NCBI GenBank assembly: GCA_973895155.1
Contig: OZ316893.1
Span: 17,670,001-17,734,000, forward strand
DNA from: Marsupella aquatica
Lineage: Eukaryota; Marchantiophyta
Direction of reading: 5' to 3'
DNA: 64,000 bases
Shown here: piece after piece, positions 1-9,916 of the stretch
Numbering within the stretch: position 1 is the first letter of the stretch
Layout: every line of letters starts with the position of its first letter
Position numbers and translations under genes: made by a program
Notes under the pieces: generated by a model
The model's input: only the letters and a program-made list of their open reading frames with translations
Database searches by the model: none
Told to the model about the DNA's origin: nothing

Positions 1-777
1 AGATTCATGTATGAGCAGATCTTCACCAGGTATGGAGCACCCCTAGAATTAGTTAGTGATAGAGGAACCCATTTTTTGAATGATATAATTAGTCGTTTAA
101 ATGAGCAGTATTTAGTTAAACATAGGCCTACTACTCCCTACCATCCAAAGGCAAACGGGTTGACAGAACGAGCAAACGGAATCATAGGAAAGATATTGAA
201 CAAAACAGTAGCTCAGAACAAACTCGATTGGGATGATAAATTGTTTGCTGCTGTTTTTGCTTACAATCTTGCCTATAAATCCACTACTGGTCATACACCC
301 TTCTTCTTAACCTTTGGACAAGAAGCCCTGGTACCCATGCAACTTGAGATACCGACATTTCAAGTTACAATTGAGGAAAGAGCCTCAGCGGAGGAGAGCC
401 TAAAGGAGCGAGAATATAGGTTAGAAGCTTTAGAGGAAGCGAGAATGATTTCAGCCGAGAGAGTAGAATATAGACAGAATATCATGAAGCAGCAGTATGA
501 TAAAAGGTTAAAAGTAGTTAGTATTCATACCGGTGATCTTGTGTTACTTTATGACAGTAGGTATAGTAGGTTTCCAGGGAAGCTTTACACTCGCTGGTTA
601 GGACCCTTTAGAGTAACCATGATGTTCCCCAATGGCTCCGTACAATTGGCCAACATTACGGGAGAGGTATATCCAGTTCGCATCCATTATGACCGCCTCA
701 AGAAATACTATATGGACGAAGATGAAGTTGTTCGCGAGGACGCTTCACAATTAAGTGGGGAGCTATGTGATGCCTAG
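1..777 (+). CDS. Ty3/gypsy Pol, C-terminal integrase part
   Basis: Integrase catalyses insertion of the element's cDNA into chromosomes. The frame is open from the first base, so this is the C-terminal ~258 residues of a longer polyprotein. Two of the three catalytic acidic residues are visible: Asp in VSDRGTHF and Glu in ANGLTERANG; the first Asp lies upstream. The GPY/F module typical of chromovirus-like integrases appears as RWLGPFRV at about residue 197. No chromodomain follows; the protein ends with an acidic tail. The frame has no stops or shifts, so this copy may be fairly young. It is followed about 100 bp later by the accessory ORFs of the same element. Confidence 0.85.
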   Translation, partial: RFMYEQIFTRYGAPLELVSDRGTHFLNDIISRLNEQYLVKHRPTTPYHPKANGLTERANGIIGKILNKTVAQNKLDWDDKLFAAVFAYNLAYKSTTGHTPFFLTFGQEALVPMQLEIPTFQVTIEERASAEESLKEREYRLEALEEARMISAERVEYRQNIMKQQYDKRLKVVSIHTGDLVLLYDSRYSRFPGKLYTRWLGPFRVTMMFPNGSVQLANITGEVYPVRIHYDRLKKYYMDEDEVVREDASQLSGELCDA

Positions 778-880
778 ACAGGAATCACTCGGCCGGTTAA
801 GTGGGTAAAGCAGGAAGGCACCCTAGGAACACCTTAGTATAGTGACAAAACAAGGAAAATATAAACAATTAGGGGCAACC

Positions 881-1327
881 ATGGAACCCGGGCAGAGGCC
901 GGAGGTAAGGCTGAGGGTGAAAACCCGATTAGGGTTAGGGCGCGTTAAGCGTCGGCGGCTAGGAAGGATCAACGGGAAGAAAGACCGGCAGAGGAGAGGG
1001 GTAAGAAGCGCTTGCAGGAGATGGTGGCTCATTTGCGAGCACGAACTAGGCAGACGACTACGGGAGGCCAACTACTGTCAGCTGCTTAGGCAAGCACTCG
1101 GGGAGAGAGTAGATACCGACGATCAACCTAAGGAGGGTATGAGCAACGTCAATCAAGCGGCACATTTCTGGGGATGCCTGTTCGAACGGGCAACTGAGTA
1201 CATCAAGACTTACGAGGACGAGGAGTCAGAAAGGGCAGCTCGAGAACGGCAGGAGCTCGCTCGATTGTGGGAGCTGCAGAAGACGGCTTTCTTAGGAGGC
1301 GAACTCATCAAGGACGAGTTCCTGTGA
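881..1327 (+). CDS. Gypsy-associated basic ORF, unknown function
   Basis: A 148-residue ORF reads from an ATG at 881 (context accATGg). The N-terminal half is very rich in arginine and lysine (VKRRRLGR, KKDRQRR), which could bind nucleic acid or direct the protein to the nucleus. The C-terminal half is acidic and helical (TYEDEESERAARERQELARLW). I do not recognise the family. Its TGA stop overlaps the ATG of the next ORF in the arrangement TGATG (1,325-1,329), which would allow termination-reinitiation. An upstream in-frame GTG at 842 is possible but the ATG is preferred. It belongs to the gypsy unit by position and strand. Confidence 0.5.
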   Translation: MEPGQRPEVRLRVKTRLGLGRVKRRRLGRINGKKDRQRRGVRSACRRWWLICEHELGRRLREANYCQLLRQALGERVDTDDQPKEGMSNVNQAAHFWGCLFERATEYIKTYEDEESERAARERQELARLWELQKTAFLGGELIKDEFL

Positions 1328-3978
1328 TGCCTACTTCCAATCAACTCGACGATCTTCTGTTTTGCAAAGACAGCGTCGTCGGCATCCGAGAGGCCATCAA
1401 GAACTGCAACGACATACACTGGGAATTAAAGGGTAGCACGGAAAGGTGGACCCGGGCAACGGTGCTAGGAGAAACCTCCACGGCAGCAGAGATGAAGAGG
1501 AAGGGAGCCGTCAACGATGAAGCCACCCCGGCAAAAAGAACGAGGTCGGCGGCACCAAAGAAGCCAGCCGAGCAGCAGAGCAGGAGGCAGGGAGAAGCCG
1601 AAGAGGAGGAGGTCGATCCCATCAAGGCCATTCCAACCAGGGATGACACCTGGAAAGGCTGGGCGGCAACCCTACCGGTGGAGGTGCAACTACATTTTGC
1701 ACGGGAGGAGGATGCATGCTTTACGGCCATGCAGACCAAGAAGTACCAAGGCTTCATGGCCGGATCCGGCTTGGAGGCCTTTGTAAGATTACCATGGCTG
1801 AAGCCGGAGGTACCGGAGTCAGACCTATTAGAATTCGTGGGGTCATGGGAACCCGAGACCAATTGCACGAGGATATATGGGAAGGATTTCTATCTTACTC
1901 CCAAGGTGATTGCCGAAGTGTTTGGCTTGCCGATGGGCAATAAGACCAAAGTTGATACCAGGAAGACCTTGCCTGACAAGGAGTTCCGGTCGTTCCCCGG
2001 GCCATCAACGAAGAATGGCTTCTTCCGGAACACCTGCACCAACCCGCACATAGGAGAGATGATCGACTTCTTGCGGGTGACCATGCATTGTAACTTGCCG
2101 AGGGCAGAGATCGGCAAGGCACAGGTCTATCTGGCAGAAAGGCCAGACCCAAGCCGGGACTACAACGGGTACCTCCTCAACCAGTTGAAGAAGATCTTAA
2201 AGGAGGAGCAGCAGGTAATCGGCATGGGGAGCGTGTCGCAGCTTGGCTATCACATGCCGCTGTTGTGCCGGTATGCCAGAGGTCAGACTTTTGCCCCGGT
2301 ACTTCCCCTGCAGGTAAGGGCACCCGAGGAAGCTCCAACGCCGAGGCCGTTGGCTGAGAAGCCTCAACCACCTGTTAGTCCTACGATCGAGCAGGTGTTT
2401 AGGCCCAGGAAGGAAGACTTGCCGATGCAGCAACCAGGCATGCAGAGTCTGCTGAAACTACTGGAGAAAGAAAAGAGATCGGCATCGGCAAAAACAACGG
2501 CAACGGCAACAATGCAGGACACTACTACAGAGGTAGGCCTACACCGGCTCACAAGAGAAAACCCCTTTGCTGGAGACAAGGAGAGAATCAGGCCGGAATC
2601 CAAGCCAGGTGTTCGAATGTACGTGGGAACCTCAAGCTCCGAATCTGAGGCAGAATTGCCTGAAGCTCCTACCAACGAAGAGGAGAGGGAGAAGCCGGAC
2701 GTCCAAGAGGTAGAGGAGGCAGTGGAGGACTGCAGCCATGATAATTCCGGCTATGGGTCGGACCATCACGTTCCAGGAGTAAGGACCTGTGGCCGGTTTG
2801 TCCCCACACTTCCAAGGGTAGTGCGAGGGGACCCCAACCAGCAGAGTAGCCCTGAGTCTCCCCCACCAGATGTTGCTCCCCCGAGCTTCGACGGCATAAA
2901 ACAGACGGTGCAGGAATTTCAGGAGCGAATCAAGCAGGAGGAAGAGGCCGCCCTGGCTAAGGAAAAGGATTTACCAGGAGGAGATTGGCCGGAGGACATC
3001 AGGCGGCTAGCCGAAAAAGGAAGCAAACCTCTAGCCACGATTGAAGAGATCCGCAGGACGGCTTGGGAGCAGAGGCCACGATGGGCGATGCCGATCACTT
3101 CTACTTACTCCACCTACGCTAAGAATAGAGCCATGGAGTATGGTGAGATGTGTGGGGAACTTGCGCTCGGCATCTTTGGAGAGGAGTTGGAGGTAGGACC
3201 CTTTTTCCATAGGGAGCAGTTGGAGAAGCACCAATTAGAAGAAGCGGTGGCTTTAGAGAGAAGCAAGAAGGACGAGGTCATTCGGCGGCTTAGGAGGATG
3301 GAAGCCGAGATTGAAGATCTAAGGGCGGCCAAGAAAGCCCAAGATGAACTGCGGATTAAACAACATGAGCTGAACATCATGCAGGGGCAGTTGGACGCCG
3401 CGCAGGCTGATAATCAGAATATCAAGGATAAACTGACTCAGACGCAGGAAGAGTTGGCCGACACGATCAAAGAAAGGGAAAAGTGGAAGCAAGAGCTGAA
3501 GAATATAGAGGAGGCCCACATAACAGCCAACAGCCGGGCCATGGCAGAGACCCAAAGAAAGGAATGGGCGTTGAAAGGGGAGCTCGAGAAAATCCGCGGA
3601 GCCCTTGAGCAGAAGGAGGTCGAGTTAGGGAAATCCTATCAAGGGATTATGGCGCTGCAGCAGGAGCTTGCGTCCCTGACGGCCAGCTTCAAGGCCGACC
3701 TAAGGGAGAAGGACGAGATGCTCGAACAGACTTACGCCAAGATGAACCAGATGGAGTCTGTCATCATTGCAGAGCTCGACAAGGAGCTAAGAGCAACCCA
3801 GGAGGAGAAGGCTACCTTGAAGAAGGAATTGGAGGAAGCCCACAGGGAGCAGGAGGAGGCCAAAACGAGCTGGAGGGGGCACGTAAGGACCTGGATGAAA
3901 CCCAAGAGGAGTTGGAGGAAATCACGAGGAAGATGGAGAACCTACAGCGGCGGGCCGACAACCAAACAGAGCGGCTGA
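1327..3978 (+). CDS. Gypsy accessory protein: plant-mobile-domain-like region plus coiled coil
   Basis: The ORF of about 883 residues starts at the ATG of the TGATG overlap at 1,327. Around residues 140-310 there is a segment resembling plant mobile domain proteins: FVRLPWLKP, then LLEFVGSWEPETNC and VIAEVFGLPMG, like the 'W-pattern then DVA-LLGLP' signature of that family. A low-complexity Pro/Glu-rich middle follows, and residues ~640-860 are a long heptad-rich coiled coil. The last ~35 residues switch to Arg/Trp-rich sequence because of a frame change near 3,867; the coiled coil continues in another frame (see next entry). Plant mobile domains are linked to both transposons and RNA-directed silencing, but the role here is unknown. 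The domain call is by eye and only moderately sure. Confidence 0.6.
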   Translation: MPTSNQLDDLLFCKDSVVGIREAIKNCNDIHWELKGSTERWTRATVLGETSTAAEMKRKGAVNDEATPAKRTRSAAPKKPAEQQSRRQGEAEEEEVDPIKAIPTRDDTWKGWAATLPVEVQLHFAREEDACFTAMQTKKYQGFMAGSGLEAFVRLPWLKPEVPESDLLEFVGSWEPETNCTRIYGKDFYLTPKVIAEVFGLPMGNKTKVDTRKTLPDKEFRSFPGPSTKNGFFRNTCTNPHIGEMIDFLRVTMHCNLPRAEIGKAQVYLAERPDPSRDYNGYLLNQLKKILKEEQQVIGMGSVSQLGYHMPLLCRYARGQTFAPVLPLQVRAPEEAPTPRPLAEKPQPPVSPTIEQVFRPRKEDLPMQQPGMQSLLKLLEKEKRSASAKTTATATMQDTTTEVGLHRLTRENPFAGDKERIRPESKPGVRMYVGTSSSESEAELPEAPTNEEEREKPDVQEVEEAVEDCSHDNSGYGSDHHVPGVRTCGRFVPTLPRVVRGDPNQQSSPESPPPDVAPPSFDGIKQTVQEFQERIKQEEEAALAKEKDLPGGDWPEDIRRLAEKGSKPLATIEEIRRTAWEQRPRWAMPITSTYSTYAKNRAMEYGEMCGELALGIFGEELEVGPFFHREQLEKHQLEEAVALERSKKDEVIRRLRRMEAEIEDLRAAKKAQDELRIKQHELNIMQGQLDAAQADNQNIKDKLTQTQEELADTIKEREKWKQELKNIEEAHITANSRAMAETQRKEWALKGELEKIRGALEQKEVELGKSYQGIMALQQELASLTASFKADLREKDEMLEQTYAKMNQMESVIIAELDKELRATQEEKATLKKELEEAHREQEEAKTSWRGHVRTWMKPKRSWRKSRGRWRTYSGGPTTKQSG

Positions 3979-4550
3979 AGAAACAAGCCGCAGTATTTAA
4001 ATGCTTAGCTGCAGCAGGTCCATCTCCTGTTGGGACAAACCAGTTACCAGGGGTGGTAATTGCCGAAGGACAAGCCGCGCCACCTGCACCAGTGCCGGAG
4101 GTAAGTGGGAAGGGGAAGGGACCAGCTGCCGAGCCACCAACGAAGAAGAAGCGGAAACCTTCAGGGTCAAGGAGTAATACGACTTCACAGGCCGTGGTGA
4201 TCAAGGAGGTAGACCCAGCACCGACCCCAGACAGGGTCACGGCTAAGGATCCAACTACCCTAGGGGAAGGGGAAGCCGAAGCCGTGGGAGTGGCTGAAGC
4301 CGAAGCCGTGGGAGTGGCTGAAGCCGAAGCCGTGGGAGTGGCTGAAGCCGAAGCCGTGGGGGTGGCTGAAGCCGAAGCCGTGGGTATTGCTGAGGCCGGT
4401 GTCGAGGCTGAAGCCGAAGGTGGACCCAGTCAGGCCGATGGAGAGTTGACTCGGTCAATGGCAGGTAATCTGTCAGTAGGCGGGCCAACGGCAGTGGCTG
4501 AGGAGGAAGTGTTGGGGGCGTCCATTGAGGATCCACCACCGGTGTCGTGA
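3868..4550 (+). pseudogene. C-terminal continuation of the gypsy coiled-coil ORF after a frameshift
   Basis: The coiled coil of the previous ORF goes on in this frame (EELEEITRKMENLQRRADN), so the two were probably one reading frame of ~1,070 residues, broken by a single-base change near 3,867. No ATG sits near the start, which fits a continuation rather than a separate gene. Programmed frameshifting is possible but I see no slippery heptamer. After the coil comes a Lys-rich stretch (TKKKRKPSG, a nuclear-localisation-like motif), then five copies of an EAEAVGVA-type octapeptide, then the end at 4,550 close to the probable LTR. Confidence 0.5.
4272..4391 (+). repeat. 24-bp in-frame coding minisatellite, five units
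   Basis: Five tandem units of 24 bp (gaagccgaagccgtgggagt plus ggct) encode an eight-residue Glu/Ala/Val/Gly repeat. The first three units are identical; the last two carry a few substitutions. The unit length is a multiple of three, so expansion keeps the frame. Confidence 0.9.
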
Positions 4551-5458
4551 CGGTGCAAGGGCGCCGTTCCTTTTAGGGAGGGCGGACGTGGAGGGAGGAG
4601 GCGTGAGTGGGCAGGGCGGGCACGGATCTCCACGTTTAGGATTAGGATCAGAACCAGGAGCGGCCCTGACACTTAGCTTAGTGGGATTGCGGTCCCACTG
4701 GTAGGAGCAACACTTGTGCTCCTGCCTTGCTGTACATAGGTAGATTCGGGCAAGTAGATTACTGTTAAGTAGATTAGGCTTACGATGCAAAGAATGGCGG
4801 ATCCACTACCAGGATAAGTACCTGGGCAGCGGGGAGCTCAGGGCCTCTTCTTTAGCAAGTTTTTAGTTTGCACCAGCCGGGCTGGGATCAAGTAGTACGA
4901 GAAGCTCTCGGTTAGTCATACAGTGACCCTTGTGTATATTCATGTTTCCTCATGCCTAAGAGCTGAATAGAGTTGGCCTCACGGCTTAGTTCGCAGAACT
5001 TGTGTATGAGATGTACTGTTTGTATGGCAAGTGCATGGTATGACTCAGTCAGAATGAGTCATTTTGCTATTTGTGTGTCGCATTAACTTGTGTGAAGAGT
5101 GCCCACATCTACCAGAAGGAAGGAAAGTAAGCAGGGGAGTGAGAGTTGGATGTGTCGAGCTGAGAGAGGTCTTAGCGGCTTAACCAAGCCTATTGGGGAT
5201 CATTCCGGCGGCGGAATCCAAACATACCTAACAAGACGGAGGGGAAGACAGGGGAAGACAGGGGAAGGCCTATATTAGGCCGGCTACGTATCTCATGACC
5301 CGATGAAGGATCTGTCCAGTATATGTGTGTAAAATGTTAATAGTAGTAGTAGAAGGTTAGCAGCGTCCCATGCCGCTAAGCCGCGGAAACGGCCTCGCCA
5401 AGCACGAAACCTGCGGGAATCGGCTTGAGCTGGGGGGTTTCTTGGGTTTAGGGAGCCA
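4510..5458 (+). repeat. Probable 3' LTR of the gypsy element
   Basis: A purine-rich tract (gaggaggaag) ends just before TGTTGGGGG at 4,510, the usual layout of a polypurine tract followed by an LTR start. No long gene occupies the rest, and the element must end before methyltransferase-like sequence begins near 5,460. A TG...CA ending at gagcca (5,458) is the best guess. A short direct repeat (ggggaagaca, near 5,241-5,270) lies inside. An alternative start at TGTCGTGACGG (4,543) cannot be excluded because the partner LTR is outside the window. Confidence 0.4.
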
Positions 5459-6694
5459 TGGGACGCACCACACCCTGCAATGAAGGAGCTTCCAGCCCTA
5501 GCGGTCCAATCCATAAAAATATCACGAGGTTGGGTGACAAGCTCGATGACAGATTGCATAAACCCGACAGACACACGAGCATTTCCAAAAAACTCCATTT
5601 GTGGGAATGGATCGGATTTGAGAGAAGGAAGTTCGATCAAATTGGTGACCGAGGGGTCTTCACTAATGGAGAGTGGACAGAATTTAGGGTCTTTGGGAAT
5701 TTTACATTCTCCCATTAATTTCACCAAATATGTCCAGCCTGAGGGTAAACATCTGCGGAAAGTAATCCAAAGTGTCAGTTGGCAACTCCACGTTACACGA
5801 TAGATAACTCAAAATGGGAAATATAAAGAGTAGATAATTACCTGATGGTCTGTCTTTGCCGCGTACATCGGGACAGATATTACAACATTATGCGTGCATA
5901 TACATTGAAATTTTCTCAACTCCTGACAGGCAGCAATGACTTGAGACATGGGATCGTACTCCCCATTGTGTAGAATTGCAAGGAACCCATCATCTGATAA
6001 AAATGGATCCATGGATTTGAAAAAAGATCTAGCCATGGAGTGATATGGAATGTTCCATTTAGGAACCTTCTTATCTATGATTGTTGGTTTGAACCCAGTC
6101 GGTAGGTAAATGAAGCCCGCATCCACTCCAAATGATCTTTCTTTTCCGCCCCGCACAACACCCTTCTCTTTATATCCTGACTTGACAAGATCCTTCCCCC
6201 ACTTCTCCACATTACTAACCATTCAGGTTTTTCCTCCTTGTTGAAAGTCAAGTCAAAGAATTCAAATAGGCTTGACTCAACCATACAATGACGAGACATT
6301 GTACTCTTGAAGTTTCCAACTTCACGTTGGAGACCAGTTGCTGCAACACTCTCCCTTGAAGAAGGTCCACCTTTGATAACTCTCTTTCGTTTCTTCCTGG
6401 TACTTGTGGCGTCGACTGGAACTATTACCTTCCCTTTGTCAACAAGAGTAATGGGGTCCAATCAAGCTCCCGTGTTTGCTTTAGAAACTTCAGGTGTAGC
6501 ATCCACTTTAGTATCTCGTGTTCCCACAGTATTAGACTTCCTCCCTCCTAAATCAACAGTAGGTCATAGTTAGAAGATGTAATTCCTGAGTATTCAAACA
6601 AAGTAGCGCCAAGCACTAACCAGATGAAAATCACTTAGTGCACTAGAACCGTATATGAATCAAGAAAGAAATCTTAATTTGCAAGATAATTTTA

Positions 6695-6713
6695 GCCAGC
6701 GCCAGGCGCTGGC
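6695..6713. repeat. Palindrome copy in an intron (9-nt arms)
   Basis: A perfect inverted repeat with arms GCCAGCGCC and GGCGCTGGC around a single A. It lies in the 6,550-6,736 intron of the ParB/methyltransferase-like pseudogene and belongs to the TAGCGCC-N-GGCGCTA family. Confidence 0.85.
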
Positions 6714-8121
6714 CAAATTATGCAAACAAATACTCACTTTTCCTCCCAGATTTAGTTAACTCACTTGGTGCTACTAACTTCGCTTTTGCTTTTGCTCAAG
6801 GTTTGCGACTGCGGTCTACATGGACAATTGTTGTTTCACAGATACTTTGCAAGTCTGTGGCAGACTTGTCCACATTGTCTAGCAGTGCCTGCTTCATGTC
6901 GGACACAATTTTTGCTGGAATGTGGGACTTTGAAAGCTTATGGATGCATCCTTCTCCCTTTGATCAAAAGGCAAATCCCGTCTATCTGTATCTAGATACC
7001 ATGGGTAGTGAGTTCTCTCCCATTCTGTCATAGGTCTCGGAGGAAATATGCCCTCAGATGGGTACATGGAATACAAATCAGCTATGGCATCATCCTCACT
7101 TATTGTAATCCACTTCATGAAAGCTACAGGATATGCCCAGAAGTAATCAGGTTTGGTTACCTCCATGTGCATGTAGAACCTATACAGATACCTTTTAGCC
7201 CGCTTCTGGTTTTTCTGGGTAGTCTTCTTTGTCTGGATACTTTGAAGGCCACATAGTGTGAAAGAACTTACTCTTCACAAAATCACCATATCTCTTGAAC
7301 TCATTTGTAACAAACTGAACGAGATCATTAAACGAACCACAATTCCACTCTTCCAATCGAGTCGCGGGCATGGTTTGCTCTACTTCACGCAGACACGAAT
7401 GTAACATGCCGACAGCAATTCCCTCCACACTATTCCAAGTGATCCAAGTTTGACACCATTGTTTCACTGGGTCATCGTTAACACTTGTTGGGTGGAAAAA
7501 TTGCCTCCGCAGCTTAGGATTGCAATGTGCCACAAGTAGGGTGCTATGTAACTTTGGGTCTAGTGCAGAAACCGTGGTGAACAATCGGGCGCGGTCCATT
7601 GTACACAATGGTGTCAGACTTCTTCTCTCTCTTGTTTCTCTCTGTGACAGCATACATTTATGCACATGTACTGAGGAAATCTTCAAATTCATGACTTAAC
7701 ACTTAGGGCGTAATTTTTGAAGACTTCACTGCCCAGTCTTTGGTTGCGTCCTTCATCATTGCCGCATCTCGTTTGGAAATCTTGTCCACCGACCAGGGAC
7801 TCCCTTGAGCCTCGGCTGCATCCATGTCAAGCTTGAATTGGTGCGAATAGGACTTTATCTTATTCTCACATAGAATGTAAACAAGAGCTTCCTGTGGCAT
7901 CTTCTTTGTATACCATGACCCCTTCCGAGTCTTCAGCCGAATGCTCTCAAACTTCTTGAAATTAGTCGGGTCAATCAGTTTACTGTAATACTCAAGGTCA
8001 TGCGCCATAATTCTTTTGATTCTATCTGCATCTAGGATCTAGGATTGCTCAACAATGGCTTGGCCAAGCCTACAGGAAGAAATGCAGCTAGTTAGAGTCA
8101 AAGTACAATTGATCTATAACC

Positions 8122-8134
8122 AGCGCCGAGCGCT
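8122..8134. repeat. Palindrome copy in an intron (5-nt arms)
   Basis: Arms AGCGC and GCGCT around CGA. It sits inside the 8,069-8,191 intron of the minus-strand pseudogene, so it would be spliced out of the mRNA. Confidence 0.7.
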
Positions 8135-9212
8135 CTTAAATCAAACACTCCCAAGATTCAAGGAAGGAACCGGAAAAGTACAAGAACTTACTGATTCACG
8201 GTGTGCATAGCTGCCTCAATTTCAATAAGACATCCCTTGTCTCCCTTAAAAATTGTGTAGAGCACACGAGGATGGTATTTCAGATTGTCGGGGTTCTCCT
8301 CGGTAAGAAGCGTCCATGAGTACAGCCTGTGATTTCCATCGAAGACAGAGAACATCTTATCCTTCAACACAAGAAAATCTGGGTCAGCCTTGCATTCAGC
8401 CTCAAACTTCTCGTTCTCCAATTGCTAGATTGGATCCCATGAATCACGAATCTCCTGGGTACAGGTCAGAAGAATTCTGTTCTCATCCGTTTGCTGCACA
8501 TAGAAACGCATTCCTATGGATGAATTGTAACCCATACTACAAAACGAGTCTTTGAGCTTCTTGATGGAAGAGCTGTCTTTCTGCAAAGTACAAACCACCT
8601 CCATGTGAACCAATCGACAAAGAGGGATTCGAGGCGGCTCCTTGTCAAATCCACGAGAATCCTTCCCAAAACACATGACATGCTTTGAGATGAGATCAGT
8701 CTCCACGAGCGCGCAATCTGCAACATCCTGGATTGCAATTGTGTCAAGGTTCTCCATCTTTCTATGCAAAGGTTTAGGAACCAAAACAGCGCTAACAGAC
8801 GTAGGAGGCAGCAACTTTGTGGAACAAGTTGCACGACGTGTATAAACTGAACCAGTAAACAAAGACTACAAGGATTCAAAATAAGCTTGCTCCTTATCAG
8901 GAACTGCACTATACCCTCTGGATGAAGAGGGGAATACCTCCGTTGTCTTCCTTCCAGAAGCGTACAAACTATTGTACAATGAAATTATGGAACTCTAATC
9001 CGCGTTCAACGTGTATTATATTCTAGAAGCAGGGTGTAGTTCAGCGGAACTCTTTGATTAAAGCGACAATCTCGTAAGTTTGGCGGATTCCAACATATGT
9101 AAACGGAGGACTCAATTATCTAAATCAAGCGGACAAAGATGCGTAACTCACATGGAACTCATAAGTTACCGTTAAATATTACCGTTACGACCCTTCTCCT
9201 CACTGGGAATAC

Positions 9213-9294
9213 TAGCGCCGGATGCTATTATATTATAAACATAGAACCTTCAGAGAGATAATTGGAAGGATAGTCATGACAGCGCCCGATGCTA
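9213..9294. repeat. Two decayed palindrome copies
   Basis: TAGCGCCGGATGCTA (9,213-9,227) and AGCGCCCGATGCTA (9,281-9,294) keep the left arm and have substitutions in the right arm (GGCGCTA to GATGCTA). Confidence 0.6.
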
Positions 9295-9422
9295 ATAATA
9301 ACAACAACAATAAAATAGGTCTGAAATGGTGGCTACAGTACATAATTATTGTCTAAACAACCCCCATATTTAGGAAATATCTATTGTTTTAATTGTTTTT
9401 TGACAACATTTCTCCCACTCTA

Positions 9423-9443
9423 TACTAGCGCCCGGCGCTAGTA
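9423..9443. repeat. Perfect palindrome, 10-nt arms
   Basis: Arms TACTAGCGCC and GGCGCTAGTA surround a single C. It is one of the two longest perfect copies of the family, in the divergent intergenic region. Confidence 0.9.
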
Positions 9444-9557
9444 AAAACATGCATTGCTCATCCCTAATTCTGGCAGGTTTCCCATTTTTATAAAGCATTA
9501 TAAGCCAATTACCTCATATTATTTCTGGTTTTCATGTATAAATGGGGAGTGGTTTCT

Positions 9558-9580
9558 ATACTAGCGCCAGGCGCTAGTAT
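9558..9580. repeat. Perfect palindrome, 11-nt arms
   Basis: Arms ATACTAGCGCC and GGCGCTAGTAT surround a single A. This is the longest perfect copy and the best consensus. Confidence 0.9.
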
Positions 9581-9624
9581 GGAATATCGAGATTTGGGAC
9601 ACATTATGTTTGTCGTATTTTAGT

Positions 9625-9639
9625 TAGCGCCAGGCACTA
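9625..9639. repeat. Palindrome copy with one CpG-type change
   Basis: TAGCGCC-A-GGCACTA: identical to the consensus except that GCGC became GCAC, the change expected from deamination of a methylated CpG. Confidence 0.8.
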
Positions 9640-9916
9640 CTCAAATTGTTCCAACTATGGAATATCTTAGGGTCAGTTAAAGCTTTTTGTGGTGTCCTTT
9701 TTGGCAGTATATTTGAGTCTGACATTTGGACTTATCGGGGAAAAATGACAAAATTCATTTATGGCGCCAACGGATCCTATGTCGTCTATGTTTTCTATCT
9801 TATCCAAATGGATATGTTAATGTAAAGTTCCCAGGTGTGACTCATATAAGCTCCACATTCCCACAAACTTTTTTTCCTCAAAACATTACAGCCCCCATTA
9901 TTTGTTTTTGATTGTA

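Larger units (their letters stand above)
1..5458 (+). mobile_element. Ty3/gypsy LTR retrotransposon, 3' part (5' end outside window)
   Basis: The left edge of the window is the 3' half of a gypsy element: the end of the integrase, then additional plus-strand ORFs after pol, then a non-coding stretch that probably holds the 3' LTR. Extra ORFs downstream of integrase are known in several plant gypsy lineages. The right boundary is inferred because methyltransferase-like coding sequence on the other strand starts abruptly near 5,460. The 5' LTR, gag, protease and RT lie outside the window, so LTR ends and target duplication cannot be checked here. Confidence 0.7.
5460..8757 (-). pseudogene. Decayed gene: ParB-like N-terminal region plus DNA N4/N6-methyltransferase-like C-terminal region
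   Basis: Conserved-looking coding blocks run from an ATG at 8,757 down to 5,460. The first block has a ParB/sulfiredoxin-like signature, DGNHRLYSW (DGNHR at 8,326-8,340). After a clean intron (8,069-8,191, GTAAGT donor, TGTAG acceptor) come blocks of unknown fold, a basic linker split by an intron at about 6,550-6,736, then a block (FLSDDGFLAILHNGEYDP, CTHNVVISVP) and a last exon with DWTARAGSSFIAGC (5,470-5,511). The last block resembles SAM-binding motif I lying C-terminal, as in permuted (beta-type) DNA methyltransferases; one expected Gly is Arg. Stops lie at 8,425 (TAG), 6,796 and 6,463 (TGA), with frame changes near 7,260, 6,950 and 6,220. The sequence is cut off near 5,460 by the gypsy element. 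ParB-methyltransferase is the best reading, not proven. Confidence 0.5.
8758..9916. promoter_or_regulatory. Divergent intergenic region with five palindromes
   Basis: This 1.16 kb separates the start of the minus-strand ParB/methyltransferase-like gene from the start of the plus-strand transposase gene, so it should hold both promoters. No ORF is supported. It is AT-rich, and between 9,213 and 9,639 it has five members of the GC-rich palindrome family. The palindromes stand out strongly against the AT-rich background. A role as operator or protein-binding sites is inference; no TATA box could be assigned with confidence. Confidence 0.45.

Noticed and set aside
3812-4539. Minus-strand open frames opposite the gypsy accessory ORF
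   Set aside because: Repetitive Leu/Pro/Arg translations of the antisense of the 24-bp array.
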